Assembly: GCA_938035945.1 (NCBI GenBank)
Contig: CALHOU010000026.1
Coordinates: 1-42,557 of the forward strand
DNA: 42,557 nucleotides
Direction: 5' to 3'
DNA from: an uncultured Granulosicoccaceae bacterium
GTDB lineage: Bacteria; Pseudomonadota; Gammaproteobacteria; Granulosicoccales; Granulosicoccaceae
Below, piece by piece: positions 38,974-42,557 of the stretch. The notes beneath the pieces are model-generated. The model did not search any database and was not told where the DNA came from. It worked only from the letters and a program-made list of their open reading frames with translations. Numbering within the stretch: the first letter of the stretch is position 1; each line of letters opens with the position of its first letter. Both the position numbers and the translations under genes were made by a program.

Positions 38974-39976
38974 AAGTTGGAGCCATTGCCATGTTTGTTT
39001 GTGATCGTAGCACCGAAGGCGCAACGCCGTAGCGCGATTTAAATGTCGATGAGAAATGTGCTGTGCTAACAAAACCTGCAGCCAAAGCAATATCGGTAAC
39101 CGAAAGCTGAGATTGCAATAACAGATTCTCTGCTTTATCTAAGCGTAAATGACGATAAAACGCAATGGTGCTTACACCCAGCTTCTGTTTAAACAAACGA
39201 TTGAGCTGACGTGCACTCAAGCCAACAACGGCTGCGAGCTGATTTAGCGCCAAGGGTTCAGCCACATGATTCTCCATCGTTTCAATAACCGCTAAAATCG
39301 ATTGATTATGCGTGCGATAACGTTCTGCAAGGCCTGAACGTTGCGGTGCATTCGACAATCTAACTGTGGTGTGTAAAAACCAATCGCTGACCTTACGCGC
39401 AAAATCAGCGCCATGGTGTTGCGTGATCAGCGCATGCATCATGTCCAATGCAGCGGTGCCACCTGCACACGTTAATCGATTACGATCAATGACATATAAG
39501 CTGCGCTCAATGAGCAATTGTGGCGACACTTCCGATAAGGCCTGCGCATGCTCCCAATGCAAGGTCATACGATACCCAGACATTAAATCCGCCATGCTTA
39601 AAATCACTGGGCCACCAGAAACTCCTCCAATGAGCACGCCTTGTGATGCCTGGTAGCGAAGCCACTTCAGCAGCTCTGGGTGCACAAAACCAAAAGGATC
39701 GCCACCGGCTACCACAAGAATCAGATCGAAGGCTCGTGCAGTCTCCGTGAACGGTGTAGCGGGCACGAAAGCACCACTGGAGCTGCGCGCGCCATCAGAG
39801 CCAACACACAGGTGTGATACGTCATAGGCGCTAGGATTTAGCAAATTGGCAGCCCTGAGCGGCTCTTCGGCGGAGGAATAAGACATCAACGCGAAACCAT
39901 CGAGCAACATAAAGCCGACTTGAAACGGTTTCGTACTATTTTTGACCATGTCCATAATCCACAATAATACGCCCAT
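38948..39976 (-). CDS. GlxA-family AraC-type regulator, GbdR-like
   Basis: A 342-residue regulator with two domains. Residues 17-190 form a DJ-1/PfpI-like class I amidotransferase fold; the nucleophile elbow reads GVSGGP with Ser in place of Cys, so it should sense rather than catalyse. CAGGTAALDMMHALI is diagnostic of the GlxA family. Residues about 230-325 form the AraC-type double helix-turn-helix (ALNQLAAVVGLSARQLNRLF, then DIALAAGFVSTAHFSSTFKS). GbdR of Pseudomonas, of the same type, activates glycine-betaine and sarcosine genes. This one is divergent from soxB, 62 bp away, which supports a similar role. ATG at 39976; ATGs at 39955 and 39949 are equally possible. Confidence 0.88.
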   Translation of the reverse strand: MGVLLWIMDMVKNSTKPFQVGFMLLDGFALMSYSSAEEPLRAANLLNPSAYDVSHLCVGSDGARSSSGAFVPATPFTETARAFDLILVVAGGDPFGFVHPELLKWLRYQASQGVLIGGVSGGPVILSMADLMSGYRMTLHWEHAQALSEVSPQLLIERSLYVIDRNRLTCAGGTAALDMMHALITQHHGADFARKVSDWFLHTTVRLSNAPQRSGLAERYRTHNQSILAVIETMENHVAEPLALNQLAAVVGLSARQLNRLFKQKLGVSTIAFYRHLRLDKAENLLLQSQLSVTDIALAAGFVSTAHFSSTFKSRYGVAPSVLRSQTNMAMAPTYETTDLAT

Positions 39977-40038
39977 TTCTGACAAGTTTCACCTGTTGGA
40001 AAAAGTCATCATGCGCGTACCCCATCGCAGGAAAAATC
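39977..40038. promoter_or_regulatory. Divergent gap between the GbdR-like gene and soxB
   Basis: Only 62 bp separate the regulator start from soxB. If the regulator's start is at 39955 or 39949, the gap grows to 83-89 bp. The soxB promoter and its activator site must be here or inside the regulator's 5' end. The AGGA before the ATG at 40039 is the only clear signal. Confidence 0.45.
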
Positions 40039-41289
40039 ATGCGCTACTCTGCACTGCAAATTCTCAAGCAAGGCCTCACTGGCAACAAAGGTTGGACTCC
40101 CGCTTGGCGTGAGCCAGAGCCAAAGTCGGACTACGACGTCATCATTGTCGGGGCGGGTGGACACGGGTTGGCCACAGCCTATTACTTAGCCAAAGAGCAT
40201 GGCATTACCAATGTTGCGGTATTGGAAAAAGGCTGGTTGGGCTCAGGCAATATCGGTCGCAACACCACCATCATCCGATCAAATTACATGTTGCCTGGCA
40301 ACGAGCCGTTTTATGAATTATCAATGAAGTTATGGGAGGGTCTTGAACAGGACTTCAATTACAACGCTATGATCTCTCAACGCGGTATTTTGAATTTGGC
40401 CCACAGCGATCCGCAGCGCGATGCTTACGCGCGACGAGGCAATGCAATGTTAATGGCCGGTGCCGATGCTGTGCTACTTGATGAAGACGGTGTTCGCAAG
40501 CTTTGCCCGGATATGGATTTCGACAACGCGCGATTCCCTATCAAAGGTGGTTTATGGCAAAAACGCGGTGGAACGGTTCGCCACGATGCTGTGGCCTGGG
40601 GTTATGCGCGTGGTGCAGATGAACGCGGCGTTGACATCATTCAAAACTGCGAAGTTATCGGTATGCAGATTGAGAATGGCGTGTGCACCGGCGTTGAAAC
40701 CACACGCGGCAAAATAGGTGCGAAAAAAGTGGCTGTGTGCGTTGCAGGTTCTTCGAGTCGCGTTATGTCATTAGCCGGTATGCGATTACCAATCGAGAGT
40801 CACGTACTACAAGCGTTCGTCACCGAAGGTCTTAAGCCAACGTTACCCGGTGTGGTTACTTTTGGCGCAGGTCATTTCTATATTAGCCAATCCGATAAAG
40901 GTGGATTAGTTTTCGGGGGCGACATCGATGGCTACAACACCTATGCCCAGCGCGGCAACTTACCCACACTTGAAGATGTTTGTGAAGTTGGTATGGCGCT
41001 CATGCCAAACATCGGTCGTTCACGCCTGTTACGCATGTGGGGTGGTGTTATGGATATGTCTATGGATGGCACACCGTTTATTTGTAAAACCGACATTAAT
41101 GGTTTGTTTTTTAATGGCGGATGGTGCTACGGCGGTTTTAAAGCCACACCCGCTAGTGGATGGTGCTATGCGCACTTACTGGCAACCGGTGAACCCCATG
41201 AGACCGCGACCGAACTGCGCCTTGATCGTTTTATCACCGGCAATATGGTTGATGAAAAAGGTATGGGCGCTCAGCCCAACTTGCACTAA
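40039..41289 (+). CDS. soxB: Sarcosine oxidase beta subunit
   Basis: A 416-residue FAD-binding subunit of heterotetrameric sarcosine oxidase. The dinucleotide-binding motif GAGGHG is at residues 38-43 (DVIIVGAGGHGLATAYYLAK). GNIGRNTTIIRSNYMLPGNE contains the flavin-attachment region typical of SoxB. VFGGDIDGYNTYAQRG, LRMWGGVMDMSMDGTPFI and NGGWCYGGFKATPASGW near the end match the family closely. The enzyme oxidises sarcosine to glycine, formaldehyde-level carbon and H2O2, with transfer to tetrahydrofolate. AGGA upstream supports the ATG at 40039. The soxD and soxA genes follow in the order known for these operons. Confidence 0.95.
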   Translation: MRYSALQILKQGLTGNKGWTPAWREPEPKSDYDVIIVGAGGHGLATAYYLAKEHGITNVAVLEKGWLGSGNIGRNTTIIRSNYMLPGNEPFYELSMKLWEGLEQDFNYNAMISQRGILNLAHSDPQRDAYARRGNAMLMAGADAVLLDEDGVRKLCPDMDFDNARFPIKGGLWQKRGGTVRHDAVAWGYARGADERGVDIIQNCEVIGMQIENGVCTGVETTRGKIGAKKVAVCVAGSSSRVMSLAGMRLPIESHVLQAFVTEGLKPTLPGVVTFGAGHFYISQSDKGGLVFGGDIDGYNTYAQRGNLPTLEDVCEVGMALMPNIGRSRLLRMWGGVMDMSMDGTPFICKTDINGLFFNGGWCYGGFKATPASGWCYAHLLATGEPHETATELRLDRFITGNMVDEKGMGAQPNLH

Positions 41290-41316
41290 GCGAAGCATCT
41301 ACAGGAGACTTTAAAT

Positions 41317-41604
41317 ATGATAATTGATCATCCCCTGCTTGGGCCTCGCGATGCAGCTGAGTTTGTTTATCTTGGTGATGCCTCATTAATTAACCGCCCC
41401 GATTATGATGCCGACAACGCAGCGCAAGATTTTTACGAATACCTGTATTTGCGCGACAACATTGCTGGCGAAATGCGCGAGCTTTGGTATCACGAGCAAG
41501 GCGATCGTTCTTGGTTAGTCGTGACCCGTAATACCTTGACGCACGAAATCAGTAAAGTTGAATTAGCACGCGATGTTGCCCGTGCTCAGGGGCGTGACCG
41601 ATGA
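41317..41604 (+). CDS. soxD: Sarcosine oxidase delta subunit, zinc site degenerate
   Basis: A 95-residue SoxD. AAEFVYLGDASLINRPD, then EYLYLRDNIAGEMRELWYHE and TRNTLTHEI correspond to the family pattern EF-x-YGGEA and W-x-H-x2-GC-x-KW-x3-RDT. In well-studied SoxD proteins, zinc is held by the cysteines of CPxCG, a histidine and a cysteine in the W-x-H-x2-GC region. Here HPLLG replaces CPxCG and GDRSW replaces GC-x-KW, so only the histidine of WYHEQG remains. Zinc binding as in the classic enzyme is not expected. Strong AGGAG precedes the ATG at 41317. Its stop overlaps soxA (ATGA). Apart from the missing ligands, length and layout are normal. Confidence 0.93.
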   Translation: MIIDHPLLGPRDAAEFVYLGDASLINRPDYDADNAAQDFYEYLYLRDNIAGEMRELWYHEQGDRSWLVVTRNTLTHEISKVELARDVARAQGRDR

Positions 41605-42557
41605 GTCAATCCAACAGAATCAGCAAAGGTTTGGTTGATACCAATAGCGAAATCAAATTTGCCTTTAACGATCAACAGTACATTGGACACCCGGGAGACA
41701 CTCTAGCCTCAGCGCTACTGGCTAATGGTGTGCGCTTAGTGGGTCGATCGTTTAAATACCATCGGCCACGCGGTGTGTTCTCTGCCGGCTCTGAAGAACC
41801 CAATGCACTTGTGGAACTACGCCGTGGTGCCCATCAAGAACCCAATACCCGCGCAACCGTTACTGAGCTGTTTGATGGCCTTAAAGCCAAAAGTCAAAAC
41901 CACCGTGGCCCACTGGGTTTTGATTTTATGGGTGTGAATGACTTGCTATCACCCTTTCTATCTGCAGGCTTTTACTACAAAACCTTTATGTGGCCAAAAG
42001 CCTTTTGGGAGAAACTGTATGAGCCGATCATTCGTGCATCAGCAGGTTTAGGGTCACTCTCGGGTCTACCAGATCCCGATATTTACGACAAAGGCTTCTT
42101 ACACGCCGATGTTTTAATTATTGGTGCAGGGCCAACTGGTTTATCAGCAGCACTATTGGCGGGTGAATCAGGCGCGCGGGTCATCCTTGCCGATGAAGAT
42201 TTCCGCCCCGGTGGTCGGTTGCACGCAGAGACCTATTCAATTGATGGTATGAGCGGCTCTGATTGGGCAGCACAAACCATTAGCAAACTACAACAGATGG
42301 ACAACGTACGTATCATGACTCGCACCACCGTCTATGGTGCATTTGATCACGGTATCTACGGTGCCTTAGAACGAAAGACAGATCATCTTCTATCGAGTGA
42401 TGGTATGCCCCGCCAAGTGCTTTGGCGTATCTATGCGAAGCGTTCCATTGTTTGCGCTGGTGCAACCGAACGTTCTATAGCGTTTGGCAACAACGACCGA
42501 CCAGGCATCATGCTCGCAGGCTCGGTCCGCGCTTATGCCAATCGTTGGGGCGTCACC
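41601..42557 (+). CDS. soxA: Sarcosine oxidase alpha subunit, N-terminal part, cut by the window end
   Basis: The frame from the ATG at 41601 stays open to the end of the window: 319 residues of a protein that is normally close to 1,000. The N-terminal part is the ferredoxin-like 2Fe-2S-type domain without cluster seen in SoxA (FNDQQYIGHPGDTLASALLA, then GRSFKYHRPRGVFSAGSEEP). An NAD-binding domain follows with GAGPTGLSAALLAGESGARV and ADEDFRPGGRL. It overlaps the soxD stop (ATGA), so it is translated with it. SoxA holds the NAD and tetrahydrofolate sites of the complex. The soxG (gamma) gene, which normally follows, lies outside the window. Confidence 0.93.
   Translation, partial: MSQSNRISKGLVDTNSEIKFAFNDQQYIGHPGDTLASALLANGVRLVGRSFKYHRPRGVFSAGSEEPNALVELRRGAHQEPNTRATVTELFDGLKAKSQNHRGPLGFDFMGVNDLLSPFLSAGFYYKTFMWPKAFWEKLYEPIIRASAGLGSLSGLPDPDIYDKGFLHADVLIIGAGPTGLSAALLAGESGARVILADEDFRPGGRLHAETYSIDGMSGSDWAAQTISKLQQMDNVRIMTRTTVYGAFDHGIYGALERKTDHLLSSDGMPRQVLWRIYAKRSIVCAGATERSIAFGNNDRPGIMLAGSVRAYANRWGVT

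Noticed and set aside
1-42557. CRISPR array, tRNA or mobile element
   Set aside because: No spaced direct repeats, cloverleaf candidates, transposase or integrase genes were found by reading both strands.

Overview
The window looks like ordinary chromosome of a free-living, probably marine, heterotrophic Gammaproteobacterium. I infer this from the gene families (betaine/sarcosine catabolism, MttB-like methyltransferase, many small-molecule transporters, ArnE/F-like SMR pair, OmpA-family and YfbK-like envelope proteins, ECF sigma factor), moderate G+C judged by eye, dense packing and frequent 1-4 bp gene overlaps. I see no rRNA, tRNA, CRISPR array, insertion sequence or phage gene. No species is claimed.

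Layout. 1-3.6 kb: end of a GntR/FadR-type regulator, a YugP-like zinc protease, an EamA exporter, an ICMT-like methyltransferase and a pair of unknown membrane proteins. 3.9-8.2 kb: a non-pyrrolysine MttB-like methyltransferase, a class II aldolase, a nitroreductase, an S4 RNA-binding protein and a thioesterase-like protein. 8.2-13.3 kb: a small exported protein, an Ldh-family imino-acid reductase coupled to an EamA transporter, an OmpA-domain protein and an ArnE/ArnF-like pair. 13.5-15.4 kb: a hybrid histidine kinase.

15.5-24.8 kb is the most informative block: a seven-gene leftward operon plus one divergent gene that together read as a complete route from allantoate to oxalate. AllC-type amidohydrolase makes ureidoglycine. 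A PucG/HpxJ-type aminotransferase makes oxalurate plus glycine. AllF-AllG-AllH (FdrA, DUF1116, DUF2877) split oxalurate to oxamate and carbamoyl phosphate. Carbamate kinase AllK recovers ATP. The divergent Ntn-hydrolase HpxW turns oxamate into oxalate. Enzymes known separately from the E. coli all genes and the Klebsiella hpx genes are combined here. The C-terminal domain of FdrA is missing from the FdrA gene and appears to be encoded as a separate 82-residue protein at the head of the operon.

24.9-28.7 kb: a second member of the small exported family, then homocysteine S-methyltransferase, fructosamine-kinase-like and MFS genes. 28.8-35.3 kb: an envelope block with a vWA lipoprotein, ECF sigma factor, candidate anti-sigma protein, an exported HhH protein with a histone-like lysine tail, an exported repeat protein and an XRE regulator. 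35.3-36.7 kb: KDPGal aldolase and a DUF599 membrane protein.

36.7-42.6 kb: two DUF1989 proteins (the family of carboxyguanidine deiminase subunits) without any carboxylase, a class I glutamine amidotransferase, a GbdR-like regulator and the soxB-soxD-soxA genes of heterotetrameric sarcosine oxidase. soxA runs off the window, and SoxD lacks the cysteines of the usual zinc site. The block suggests catabolism of methylated or guanidino nitrogen compounds via sarcosine.

A separate theme is short tandem duplication: three loci with a 15-bp period, one with 12 bp and one with 18 bp, in coding and non-coding DNA, including a terminator tail copied three times.
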